NCBI GenBank assembly: GCA_020064725.1
Contig: JAGTWJ010000006.1
Span: 806,001-870,000 of the forward strand
Direction: 5' to 3'
Source of the DNA: Drechslerella dactyloides
Lineage: Eukaryota; Ascomycota; Orbiliomycetes; Orbiliales; Orbiliaceae
DNA: 64,000 bases
Part shown: positions 1-11,639 of the stretch, one piece after another
How the letters are laid out: each line of letters opens with the position of its first letter
How positions within the stretch are numbered: the stretch's first letter is position 1
The notes under the pieces: model-generated
What the model saw: only the letters and a program-made list of their open reading frames with translations
The model's database searches: none
What the model was told of the DNA's origin: nothing
Made by a program: the position numbers and the translations under genes

Positions 1-2839
1 ATATTATGCTATATCATTAAATAAGCATTTATATCTATGGTTATACACATTTTTATAAAGGCCTAAAGGAATATAACTAGGTGGACTTTAAGTTGTATAT
101 ACAAAAGTAATAAAATAATAGATAGTGTGTGTTTATATATAAATAATTTTAATGATTGCTAAGAATGAATTTAGTTGAATATTTAGAGGTACTATTACTT
201 AAATTTAGTTGTATTTTTTGGTGATTTTGACTATTTTTTTTTGGTAATGCTTGGTGGGTTTGTTTGATAAACTGTCTTTATTAGTTTTTTGGTAAGGGGG
301 TATTTTAATGTTGTATTTTCTGAAACAATTTATACTTCTTTTAGTAATTTATTTAATTTTGAGATATTTATTAAAAAGGGAGTTTACTAGTTTAAATAAC
401 AATCTAATTACTATTTTTAGTATAAGTAACAATATATACTATTTTATTAGTATAGTTAAGATAGAACAGATTAATAATAGCTGTTATAAACAAGCATATT
501 ATTATGTTATTATCTTAATCATATAAGGTTGATTTCCAATACTGTGAGAGTAAGAAAACTGTAGATATATAAAAATAAGGCTTGATTATCTATACTAAAT
601 ATAGTCTTAGTCTCAAGCTTCTTGTTAAAGAATAAAGTTATGGATTTTTTTGGAACCAGCTCCTTATTAGAATAAAGTAGATTTGGAGTTAGAAAAATGT
701 AAATTGGTGATGAGGTGTTATTTTGATAAATAATAGTGGAAAGTTTTTTGTTAATATAGAATAAGAATCCACTTACTAGTGTTTTTGGGTTGGGGCCTAC
801 CTTTGTTTAAATTTTAGTTGGTTTTATTGAAAATATAAGAAAAATATTAAGAGTATTTAATAGCTTTATTACTGGGTTAGTGTTATTGTTGGGAATGTTA
901 AACTTTTTGCTGAAACTAATAGGTAAAACTTTAGTGTTAGAAGTAACTTTGTTTTTAGAGGAAAAATTGGTAATTAAGTCAGCTATGTAAAATGTGGTAG
1001 TTTATTCCATATTAATGGAGGATAATATATCTGTAATAGATTAGTAAAAGTGATTAGAATTTTATAAAAACAAATTAGAATTATTAGCTATAAGTAGATG
1101 TAATAATATTATAAATGGGAGCTGAGGAATTAGAAGAGCTTATGATATAAGTAATGTAGAACTTTTATCCTTATAAAATGGTTGGATTTTTGATATTAAA
1201 TATTAATTTATATATGGTTATTTTGCTGGTGGTTATTTTTGATAGATAAAATATAATAAAAATTTATAATAAAAAAGCTTTTGTTAAAGATGATATAGTT
1301 GTATTAGATTGTAGGGGTGATGCTGAGTTAAACAGCTGTAGGAATTGAAGGGTAAATGGTTCTATTTTTATATCTTTTTTTGGCTCTATGGAGCTGCTAT
1401 AGATTATTATTAGTGAATAATATAATGATCTAATTGAAATGATCTTTTTAATTCAGCTGTCTGACTAACTATCAGTGTATTTTTGATTTTCAAATTCTTA
1501 GCTGAGAGTTATTAATATAGTTATGATAGTATACTTTGTTATTGTTGTATTGTGTATAAAGTTGAGCTATGTCTACCTGATTAATTGGTATATATTTTAG
1601 CATATATAGTCAAACAGAGCAGTAATTGAATCAGCACATATATTGGTGGTGCCAATGTTACCCTAGTATGATAAAAATATGGAGTGATAGTGGTCTTCTA
1701 TGTTTAGCATAGTTAAAGAACTACTTATTAATTCTATCAACAATCATGATCTTTGTTTATATTGTTAATATCTAAGCTTTAATATAGTCTAGTTATAAAA
1801 GAAGAGTCCCTGGGCTTAGGATAGTTTATAATAGATAAACTATACCTTTAATAGCTATCTTGTTTAATCTTGTTATAATGCCTATAGATCCTTAGGATTA
1901 TAAAGGTATGCTTATGTTTTCTCTATGTAATTAAATAGGAGCTAATAAGGCCTAGTAACAACCAAAAACAAATTTCTGTTTTAGGATTGTTTCCAGTGTT
2001 GTATCTAGATTTAACAAAGTGAAAGTATAATAGTTTTATAGATGAAAGGCTGGTTAGTTAGCTTATAAATCTTGAAACTAATCTTATTTAAAACCAAGTG
2101 TTGTATAATTTGTTATGAATATTTTGTAATTGTAGTGATTGTAGTTAATAGGGGTGTTAAGTAGAGGTACTTTTGTTTTAGAATTTATATAGGTCCTAGT
2201 ATGGCCTAGTCCCTACTCATCTATAGTATTTATTGGTATATGTTACATGGCTCGATAGCGAAAAACAAGCTATTGTGATGCAATTCTGCCAATAGAATAG
2301 CAACAGGCTTTAGCTGGGGTATAAGTAATATGTATGAGTACACAGCCCTTGAATATTGAGAGCATCATTAATATCTGATTTCTCTAAAGTGCGGATGTTG
2401 TATGTTGCATGTTGCATGTTGCATACAAGAAGCTAGCGAAGCCGCCCCAGATAATTTTTATCTGTGTATAATATTGATAGATACAGAGTTAATAACTTAG
2501 CTTATGATTATCACAAGATAACAGAATAATACAGTTGAAATCTCATACCATTATTAGACCAATTTTTTTTCTTTTCTTTTATAACTCCTTGTATGATTAT
2601 TTGTCTATTGGATGGACTGCAAATCCTTAATAAAGGAACTTGAGCTAAATTATTCTATTGGGCGGACACTATAGTTAGAGTGGACGAGTTCTATGGAGGC
2701 AGCTGGTTGCATTGCTTGCCGGGAGTCCCGACAACGCTCTGAGCTTTAATAGCTTGGGACTCCCAACTTTGACCATGCCAAGGGTCTTCTTGTGTTGCAC
2801 AGACAGGCCCACTTTGAAGGTCCGGCTGCATGTCAGCCC
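1..2839. repeat. AT-rich, gene-free block, probably RIP-degraded repeat DNA
   Basis: Nearly the whole stretch is A/T, with stop codons in every frame and no convincing coding sequence. A short more GC-rich island sits at about 2690-2839, beside the terminal repeat of the next element, and a short tandem array of a GTTGCAT-like unit lies near 2400-2430. AT-rich, stop-filled blocks next to normal-composition DNA are the usual product of repeat-induced point mutation (C to T in repeats) in Pezizomycotina. I could not recognise the original element. No gene is supported here. Confidence 0.7.
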
Positions 2840-4982
2840 TAACGCCGCCCACCGGCCGGCGAGCAACACCACCACCGTGAGCAGGTTATACTAAATTTGG
2901 GTTAAATACTTCATATCATAATACCAAGTCACAGTATTGTCACCACCATAGATTTTTTTTATTTTTCTCCTCTTTTTTTATAAATTACATTATTTTCAAT
3001 CTATATTGTTTATTTTTTAATGCTTTATATAAATTTCACCTATTAACATAAAAATAACCAACCAAAATACATAAGTAGTTCAATCTAGAAAAAAAAAAAA
3101 AATACAAACAGTAATTAAAATATAGAAAAAAAATCAGGCACCTTCACTCAATCAAGCAGCTATAATATACGGCATATCTTTATTGACAGTCCAACACCAG
3201 ACAGCAAAGCACAATCCTTATACACTCCTTGAAACTTAGCCTAAAAATTAGTTATTTATAATAATACAAAAACAGGTTCTTTCAAAATAAATTATTGACC
3301 TCTGGAGCCATAGTTTTTTTATTTACTATAATTTGTTTTGTTCTATAGCCTCATAACTTAATAATTATAAAATTAAAAAAAATTGGGTTATATAGTTCCT
3401 GAAATATTATTCTAAATTAACTATAGTCCAGAATTGAATATTTAAAAATAAAAAAGGAAAAATAAATAATATTAAGATTATTATTGAGTAGTTTATTTTA
3501 TTTAACTGTTTAATTTAGAAGCATAAGATTTTTTTATAAAATATATAGAATATAAATAAAAAAAACTTTATAATTAAGTAGGCAAAAGTAGCCAATATAA
3601 TTGTCCTAATAGTCCATAAAAGATAGCGATTCTATGTTTATGATAGTAATAAAAAGAGTATTACTATGGTTAAGTATATCTCAACAACTAAAAAATACTA
3701 TATCTCAATAATTATCTTTCCAGGCAAAGTTCACTTAGTAGACTGGTATAAAAAACAAAACTCATATAATAGATGATACTAGGTATTAAGTAAGAAGGAA
3801 ATGATAAATAAAAAACTTGTTTTTAAATAGCTAGAATATTATTTTTAACTAAAATCTATTTAAATCACTGGTTCCAATTTAAATCATTCACAACAGATAT
3901 TTATACTTAACAGCCATAACAGCCATATCAACACTATCTTCATCAATTACTACAAATAACAATGCATACTACTGTTCTACCTACTACCACACTCTACTCA
4001 TTACTTATAGCCACTTAACATCAACCTATTCAGTCACTATACCCAGGTATATAGTGACACTATCAATTTATTTTACCATTATAGAAAGACTAGCATTAGG
4101 AAAAAAAAGTTTATCAATTTTATTATACCAGTATATCAAGCAATTTTTATAAAAAAAACTATTACTAAAGGGTAGAAGAATACTGGCCTATTATTATTCA
4201 ATCCTTTATATATTTTAAATATAATCTCAAATTTTATAGTGGTGGATTATAGAGATTTACTTAATTTTATTATTAATAATCTGAAGATATATATATCTAC
4301 TACCGGTACTTTTAAGACTTCAGTATATGAGTGTATTCTAGTTTTATATATAAATAATATTTAATGTACTATTAATAAAATCCTTTCTTCCCCACTACAG
4401 CATAAATTTAACAAAATTATGAAAGTTATAAAAATATTATATATTTAATAGTAGATACTTTAAGCTATTAATAATGAGTTATAATAGGTACTTTGGCAGT
4501 AGTATAGGAGGTAGTAGATAGATTACTGCTGCTATCTATCAAAAGTATAAATACTAGCTAATATTAATATCCTAATACTTATTAAACAAACTTAATAGCA
4601 TATTAAATAAGATAAATAGCGTATTATACAGTAAGTTACATGCTTATAAGCATGCCTGGCAGCAGCAGGCACCGCTACTAATAACACTGCTGGTGCTGGT
4701 GACACTACTGTGCAGCTAACACCGGAGTGTCTGATGCTGTTAGCGCTGTACTAGCTATATATTGTCAAGTTTTTTTTATTTCTTTTTTTTTTTTTTTTTT
4801 TTTTCACACTATATTTATAGATACCGCTTTGTAATATATATAGATATATAGCTAGCACCACTTACAATAAAAAAATCTAATTTCTTCTGCTTTTCTATGG
4901 AGAATGCACGTAATTTTGGAAAAACCGGGAATTTGGGTTGCTCGCGTTGGTGGTGTTGCTCGCCGGCCGGTGGGCGGCGTTA
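2840..4982. mobile_element. 2.1-kb DNA-transposon-like element with 35-bp terminal inverted repeats, interior AT-degraded
   Basis: The left end starts TAACGCCGCCCACCGGCC and the right end is its exact reverse complement; the match runs about 35 bp and continues imperfectly for roughly 10 more. Between the ends the DNA is extremely AT-rich and has no open frame. A GC-richer patch with CTGGTG repeats lies at about 4640-4745, followed by a long T tract at about 4787-4804. A clear target-site duplication is not visible. Related termini occur at 15926/16457 and at about 28193-28243. The layout fits a RIP-silenced cut-and-paste transposon; the superfamily cannot be told. Confidence 0.7.
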
Positions 4983-5749
4983 TATATGTCCGCCATCTAC
5001 CTAGCTACTAAGAACTTTTGTGTATTACCTTGAGACCAAGAGCCACTGTACCTATTTCTTACATGCCCTGTCTATATACAGTAGATCCCAGAGCTAACCT
5101 CAGGGGTAAGCATACATCTACATAACATACATCTATCCATCGTACAAAAATAGACGTTCATACGTGCACACATGAACACCTATGTCCGTAAACCTATTAC
5201 AAGAATTAAGAGTCACAAACCGAAGTGCAGCTTGCTGCCTTCAAGATTTTAGACAGTCCCAGGGGCAGGTGTAACAATAAACTCTAGCCGTAAATTGGGA
5301 AGAATAGAACTCAATCCCTCATGCTTGAGATGTTATATGTTATAATGAAGCAGTGATCTTTCAATATAATACGTATCTCCTATACCTACGTCAAGGTTCC
5401 CGTTGATTGTATATTAAGATCTCTAGATCAAAGCGGATCGGAATACGAACAATCGAGTCTTTCACGCTGTTCGCTGTTTGTTGTTATTTGCAGCTTAAGT
5501 TGAGCTTATAGTTGATTATATAAACAAGCCTGTGGGTTAGACTTCATAAGCTAGTGCTTGCTCTTAGTAGGGAGATGGTAAGTATGTAGACAGTTTCAAC
5601 TGTAATTTTAGCTTGGTTTATTTTGGCCTGCATGTACGATGGGTAGCAAAAACAGCAAACCAAGGAAGGTATCAATGAGGGTGATTTGAAAGAAAAATCA
5701 AAATCCCCACCAGATGTGACTATCGACATATACACCTTCCAAAGCACAG
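4983..5749. other. Intergenic, nothing recognised
   Basis: About 770 bp of mixed composition between the inverted-repeat element and the end of the minus-strand cysteine-rich gene. Only short broken frames are present. I see no RNA gene or repeat boundary. Confidence 0.5.
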
Positions 5750-6298
5750 CTAGTCACAAAGGTAGCGGCATTTCCCAGATGCACCTGTACAGTCCAGGCA
5801 CTTCTTCTTGTCATCTGCTGTTTTTCCTGGGACGTCCTGACCTTGTTGGAGACCTGCTACCCAAAAGCATTCCGGTTGAATTGGAGCTTTAAGGCAGAGG
5901 ATAGGAAATTCAGGCTTAGGGCCGATTCCAGGGCCGGTACCTCCTCCCACATCAGATTGTCTTAAACCTATAACAAATCTTCAGCGTAAACACAATTAGT
6001 CAGGTTCGTCTATTTTAAATCAAATAGATTCAAGTGATCTCATCATAGACCCTTGCTCAGCACGCTAGAAGGCCGGCGCCTGAGACAAGAGTTGAAAATT
6101 GTCAGCAATCTTGGATTTCTAATACCCACCCCATGAACGAGGCATTAGAGAAAGGCAGCAAGGCTAGGACACTGGAGGAAGCTCAAATGTTAGGTTTGTG
6201 ATTTTATGGTACTATTTTCTTACAGTATAAGCTTCAATATTAGCTAGGAAGAGTACTTACGCAACGGCGCTGGCGACGGAACTCGTGGAAAGGTGCAT
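5750..6298 (-). CDS. Small secreted six-cysteine protein (copy 2), 3-exon model
   Basis: Function unknown. Proposed exons on the minus strand are 6298-6261, 6171-6130 and 5960-5750, giving 96 residues. Exon 1 starts MHLSTSSVASAVA and joins VLALLPFSNAS, a good signal peptide with predicted cleavage near residue 24. The first donor is GTAAGT and the second GTGGGT; the second acceptor (169-bp intron) is the least certain part. The mature part has six cysteines, spaced C-x8-C-x22-C-x2-C-x6-C-x3-C. It shares the core (D/E)C(L/F)W..G.Q..Q...PGKT..D....CL.C with the plus-strand protein at 7275-7820, which lies head-to-head about 1 kb away. Size, signal peptide and cysteine content match fungal effector-like or antimicrobial-type secreted proteins, but I recognise no named family. 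The last exon is solid; the upstream exons are inferred. Confidence 0.6.
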
Positions 6299-7274
6299 GT
6301 TTATAGCTATATTTATGTATTGAAGAGCGAATTCGGCCGGAATTTTTTAAAGATATACTGGCGTCCTATAACGGGCGGCTTATGTGTGAGTTGTAGGTCT
6401 ATCGAGAATGAAATGTCGGATTCGTAATAACTGTCGTGGTCGAAGCTGCTCTTTATATAGAAGATATGGTTAATGACTAACTCTATTCCAAACTTCTCAA
6501 ATCTAAGTATTAGTCTCTGTTAAAAGCTAGGGGTTCCTGCCAGTGGCAGACAGTCTAGCCGAAGTCAGAGTCCACACGATCGCCTTGAAAAAATGTACCC
6601 CACCTCGTATTGGCACATCTAGTTTCAAGGATACTCAGAACAAGGGCATAGCGAATAGCCGAGAGCGAATAGCCGATGCGGGGCCGCTGTAACGAACATC
6701 ATTTGCTGCAACACCGCCAAAAAAAGAAACACATATGGCTGGAGCCAACGCAATATTCGCAAGCATTCCTATTTACAGACTATATGCTATAAGCATTAAT
6801 GTCCCTAAACCGCGGCCGGTTTATATATCCGTGAGTTCCTGTTTTGGCAATTTCGGACATGCGCATACGCATCGAGACCCCGCTCATATTCAGGTAGGGT
6901 GTTCTGAGCATTCCAACCTCGCGAGGGCGGAAAGTTGCGTTATATGCGTGTAAGTAATTTTCGCTATCTTCCAGGTAAGGACAAAGTTTCTGTTTTGAAG
7001 CAGTAAAGATCGAATTTTGGACACTCAGATGATAAAATACCCGAAGAGAAGGATATCTATCCCGAAGAGAAGATATCTATGGTTCTGAGATATTATATAT
7101 AGTATGGTTTGCGTACGGGGACTTGTAGAAGATCGCAGCTCAGTTTTCGCTCAAACACAACTGTGGTTCTTTACTATCTATGCTCCTTACTTCACTTTAG
7201 TAGCAGTATAACCTCTATCACTAGATCTTGTCATTCATTCTTGAAAAACCCAGTAATCAATATCCGCCTACAAG
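6299..7274. promoter_or_regulatory. Shared upstream region of the two divergent cysteine-rich genes
   Basis: This 976-bp gap lies between the starts of two divergently transcribed, paralogous secreted-protein genes and so must hold both promoters. Apart from the tandem GAATAGCCGA at about 6653-6677 and the repeated CCGAAGAGAAG/ATATCTAT unit at about 7042-7080, I see no regulatory motif I can name. Confidence 0.35.
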
Positions 7275-7820
7275 ATGAAGACTTCTCTCGTACCGATCCT
7301 TTTAGGTTCCTCTGCTTCGTAGGTGCTATCAATCATTTTTCGTATTTATTATCCATCTAATATTCTATTTCCTTTAGTATCTGCATCGGGGCGCCGGCTG
7401 AAGTACCATATACTTTCTGGTGGAATACCAAAGGCCCAGATTACTCGTGAGCATCCGGCCAACCTATGGATACACGATATATGCATATCTATTTCATGCA
7501 TCCTCTCCATCTCCACATCAACTTTTGCAAATATAATCGGACTAATACTTAATCCTTTTTACAGAATCCGCGTTAACCCAAATTTAAACTTTGATCTTTT
7601 AGGAGTGCCTAAGCCAGTGCATGGTCTCTACTATGGGATAGGCTTCGGCCCCAACTATGCTATCGATATAGGATGTATTGCATGGAGTGAGTACGGATTA
7701 GACCCTAATTGCCTCTGGTTATTGGGCATCCAAAAGGATCAACCATATCCACCCGGCAAGACGAATGCAGATAGGAATGCCTGCCTCGCTTGTCAAGGAT
7801 GCCCGGGGATTTGTATATAA
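7275..7820 (+). CDS. Small secreted six-cysteine protein (copy 1), 3 exons
   Basis: Function unknown. Exons 7275-7318, 7378-7446 and 7565-7820 give 122 residues; introns have donors GTAGGT and GTGAGC and acceptors TTTAG and TACAG, and the reading frame is kept through both. The N-terminus MKTSLVPILLGSSAS followed by ICIGAPA looks like a signal peptide. The mature part is rich in W, Y, P and G and ends with six cysteines, spaced C-x11-C-x23-C-x2-C-x2-C-x3-C. The segment DPNCLWLLGIQKDQ...PPGKTNADR matches the minus-strand neighbour (PECFWVAGLQQGQ...PGKTADD). The two genes are divergent paralogues, placed head-to-head, in the accessory half. An effector or antimicrobial role is a guess from size, secretion and cysteine content only. 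Confidence 0.72.
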
Positions 7821-8089
7821 TGCGTATTAAGCAGTATCAGTACGCCTAGCAATGGAAATAGCTAGGTACCAAACTGAATTCCGAATTACCATTGCCTTTA
7901 ACCTATTAAAAGAGTCAACTTGTTATACAACAGTATAATGTGAGCACTATATATATTTTGCATTTTAATAGCAAAAGCCGTACATTCAATAAAGGTGACG
8001 GGACAATATGGCTAAGAAAAGGTTTATACTTTATGTTACACTTTCTATCACCAGTTCACTTTGTTCACCCATTTGTGCTGTCCTGCATT

Positions 8090-8720
8090 TGGATAGATAA
8101 GATACCATCCTTATATTTACGTATAGGAGCAAGTTTCTTCCGGTAATTTGGTAACTAACTATCGGGAAAACATATTCAACTGACTCTTAGTAGATAATAC
8201 CGCCTTTAGGGTCCCGTTGGGGCATGAAAATGGTCGAAAATGAGATAGAGATATATATTATTAATTTTGAGCCAATAGCAAAAGAGAAGGCATGGCTGAA
8301 TTTATAGCACAATACTATTATCTGGAACCATAGCCATTTGCTATTTCCAATTATTTTATGTGAAAAGCTAATGATAATTTCTGAGATTACCACTAGCACC
8401 TGGTATATCCACATATCAAGTCTAGTTCTGCTTTTTATTAATTATAAATTCAAGCCATGGCCGGCTAGGTTGGCTTGGAGAGTCTAAATCAGCTCATCCT
8501 AATGGATTCTATCTTGAAATTCAATATTAGTATCTGGCTTGCAACTTTCTAAAGAGTTCTTACCATCTATCATTCTTCGTAATTACAATATTAATTATTG
8601 CTTCTTCCTAAATCCTAAAAAAACTATTTGTAAATCTTTCTTACTTCTCAAGTTTTAAATATTCTAGAGCTGGTTCCAAAGTTTGTACATAACAAGTACA
8701 AACTTATAGTTACATCTCTG
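8090..8720 (+). pseudogene. Decayed methyltransferase, RIP-like mutated copy of the gene at 21541-22782
   Basis: About 630 bp align by eye with 21400-22030, including the 5' flank, exon 1, intron 1 and part of exon 2 of the intact methyltransferase. The start ATG at 8224 is kept, but codon 28 is CAG in the intact gene (21622) and TAG here (8305-8307). Many other differences are C-to-T or G-to-A, for example CCACGTGAGAAG reading TTATGTGAAAAG. The similarity stops at about 8720, where a short inverted-repeat element begins. No functional protein can be made. This is good internal evidence for RIP or similar mutation acting on duplicated DNA. Confidence 0.85.
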
Positions 8721-8721
8721 C

Positions 8722-8867
8722 TAGGGCTGGTTTATTAGGTTAACCAAATTTTGTATTGTTCACCAAAATATTCTGCCAAGATTTCACTTGCTTAGCAGTT
8801 TTGTATGTGAAAAAACAAAAAACGACGCAAAATTTGGTTAACCTAATAAACCGTTTCGATAGCCCTA
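8722..8867. mobile_element. MITE-like element with about 25-bp perfect terminal inverted repeats
   Basis: The left repeat at 8729-8753 (GGTTTATTAGGTTAACC...) and the right repeat at 8828-8852 are exact reverse complements. The pairing extends outward as TAGGGCT at 8722-8728 and AGCCCTA at 8861-8867, with an 8-bp unpaired stretch on the right. The whole is about 146 bp and has no coding potential, so it would be a non-autonomous miniature element. It lies exactly where similarity to the intact methyltransferase stops. A target-site duplication is not clear; TA is possible. Confidence 0.7.
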
Positions 8868-9173
8868 CTTTAGACTGTGAAGGACCGGCAAAGGGCTAAT
8901 GGTGACTGGACTCAAAACACTGTAGAATATATGTCGAGCAAGGTAAGATGCCTCTCATTTTTGCGACCATTATCAGCATGTATATTGAGAGCCGAGTCTA
9001 GATAATACCAACGATCGCCTGGGGGCACTGCCAAGAAGAGAGAGGCCTTTATCTGGATAGCATTTAGGACAAGTTTATAGTGTTATACGACACCAGTAGG
9101 GATAGGTAGCTGGCATATGCACCTTTCCGGCAGCCCCAGCTGAAGAATAGTGGAAATTTAGGAGCTTCCACTC
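8868..9173. other. Intergenic, nothing recognised
   Basis: About 300 bp between the MITE-like element and the 3' end of the first P450. No open frame or motif that I can support. Confidence 0.5.
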
Positions 9174-11225
9174 TTAATTTCTAAAGCATTTCACCCGAAC
9201 ACCATTCCCACCCACGCACGTCGTCAAACCAGTGTAGCATTTGATAAATTGATTGTTCTCACCGCTCTCGAATTGCTTAAATTGTTGGAAAAGTCGAACA
9301 ACAACATAAGCTGCCTCCGTTAGTGCGAACTGTTGGCCAATACAAATTCGCGGGCCACCATTGAATGGAAGATAGCTCCAAGCTATGTCTTCTTTAGCAC
9401 GAAATTCGTCGAAACGCTCTGGACGGAACCTATACAATAAACAAAATTAGAACCTTCTACTTAGGAATAATGCGCAGAATAATCCGGCTTGGTGGGGAGC
9501 GCACTGCGTACCAATTAGGGTCTGGCCCGAAGATATCCAACCGCCTATGCATTGCGTATACAGAGTACTCAACCTCAGTACCTTTTGGAACAAAAATCGG
9601 ACTTTTCCCATCTGGTCCACCTCCTACGGGGAGGGTGGTATCTCGTGCAGCTACACGAATATTGATCGGAGCACTTGGGTACAATCTTAGGGTCTCATCT
9701 AGAACCCATCTTAGGTACCTGCAGCTTTTGAGTGACTCAAAAGTAATGCGATTTTCATCATATTCCGGGCCGAAGCTACTGTAAATAGACTGTCGAAGCT
9801 TTTGTTCAACATTTGGATAGCGAACCAAGAGAAGAAGTGTAAATCCCAGAAGCCCAGCAGTAGTGTCTCTCCCAGCTAGGAGGAAACCAAGCAAAGAGCC
9901 TCGTAGAATATCAGGGTCCTTTGTAACTTTTGCAAGTGCATGCAGAAGCACATATTTTTCTTTTCGTAGCTTGGCTTCATCGCCTTGTTTATTCTGATTG
10001 TCGTGAATGTTAATTGCTTGTTGGACGTATTTATCAATATATGTATGGCAAGTCTTGTTGGCCTCCTGGAACTCTTTGGGATTGTGCCAGTTGTAGAACT
10101 TTTTGAGACAGTATCTAATCAGAATGTGATTTTGGGAGGTATTGAGCGCCCGAGCAAAGGCAACACCCGGCGGCTCCTCATCGCTGGGGGATTTCCCCTG
10201 AAGGATGCTTAATCGATTTTTCAAGGCGCCAGCGCTCCTATTTATTCCAAAGGAAGTGCGAGTAAGCATGCGGGCATTCAAAGCGAGGCAGGGGGAAGCT
10301 TCGGCAGAACTTGATATGAACTACGGAATACCCTAAGGACGGATAATATCGGTGGAAGATACATACTCGCCAAACAAGAAATGAGTTCCGCTATCGAGGG
10401 TCAAATCGAAGAAGAATTCCTGTAAATTTATAGAGGTGCCGTCGGTAGGAATACAGGCAAATAAATCCGATATATGCTCCTCAAGATTCTCCAATTGTGT
10501 AATCTGTTCTCGTGAGAACTGAGGACGAAGAAGTCCTCTATAAAATACCCATCCAGGGCCGTCCTGTGTAAAAACACTTCCGCCAAGTAGAGGGTCAAAG
10601 GGTCCATGCTTCGGAGGCGCGACTAGGTAATCTTCAAACTGGGTGGCCAACATAGCCTTGACGTTGAGAGGTTCCCGAGTGAATAGAGTCGTCGCACCTG
10701 GATCCCATGTATTAAACGTCGACATAATTAAAGAAAATATTTAGATAGTTAAGACATATATACCAAAAAGCCTCAACCCAAAAGTATGCCCGTATCTGAC
10801 AGCTATTAGAATTTGATAGTGATCACCTGGTAATACCATAGGGTGCATAAGCGTACTCCTCGAAGTTTCCTCTTTTAAACATTGACTGGTTAGATAATGC
10901 CCGGGATCCAGTTACGACCAAAAAGGCTTGTTTGGGGTTCTCACCGATAAAATTCAACGATCTCCTGACGCGCTAATTGCTTCATTAGGAGCGACACCCT
11001 GTTAGTATCTTGCTGGGGTATCCGAGAACTTAAATCAAGCCAAAAACATACTTTAATTGACATTGTCACATAATCCACACCAAATGGTAGAACAGTCGGC
11101 AAGAATTTAGGCTTTTGGGTACCATGCGATTTTCTGAATTTCCTCTCTCTGAAATAGAAATTCGTCCAAGACCAAATACAGTAGAACGCAATAACTGCCG
11201 AACCCAGTGCTATGTATTGGAGCAT
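9174..11225 (-). CDS. Cytochrome P450 (CYP52-like class), copy 1, seven exons
   Basis: Membrane-anchored haem monooxygenase of the fungal endoplasmic reticulum; CYP52-like enzymes usually hydroxylate alkyl or fatty-acyl chains, but the substrate here is unknown. Minus-strand exons are 11225-11052, 10979-10945, 10871-10857 (15 nt), 10795-10764, 10697-10367, 10237-9512 and 9429-9174, giving 522 residues with the frame intact. Residues about 2-20 form the N-terminal membrane anchor (LQYIALGSAVIAFY). Downstream are YGHTFGLRLFG, the substrate-recognition segment REPLNVKAMLATQF, helix I AGRDTT (317-322), DETLRLYP with ExxR (about 377-380) and the haem loop FNGGPRICIGQ with Cys about 467. All key residues are present. 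The start aligns with copy 2 at 28462-30547, which has the same seven exons with the first six equal in length. A decayed GNAT lies just upstream. Confidence 0.88.
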
Positions 11226-11639
11226 GTTGTGCTGAGATTTGGGCTGTGACCTACGCAACTATGGATATTAGCTGAGATGAGATGTGTGTGTCTTATAGTC
11301 TTGAAGTCACTTACGATGCCGGGTAGTCGGTAATTGCTAGTGCTGGCTCAACCGAAAGCATATCCTTTTCCGGTTTTTTAGATTAGGTAATCAAATAGTG
11401 TCTCAATTTTAAGCAGGAGATGATCAAAAACGTTCGGCCGCTTTTGCATCTGCAATCTGCATCAATAAGGTACAAGGGCAAAACAAACTAGACCGGAACC
11501 AGACAGATCCAGGCGAGGTTAAGCCAGGCGAGGTTGAGACAGGCGATCCTTTCGTCGACGCCGACACCGACTGCTTTCGCACGACATATCGTATCGACAT
11601 CCCTTTTACATCTAAACGCCGCATCAATGGTGTAGAAAA

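Noticed and set aside
308..526. 72-codon hydrophobic frame in the AT-rich block
   Set aside because: Its composition (Ile, Leu, Tyr, Asn) is what AT-rich DNA gives by chance.
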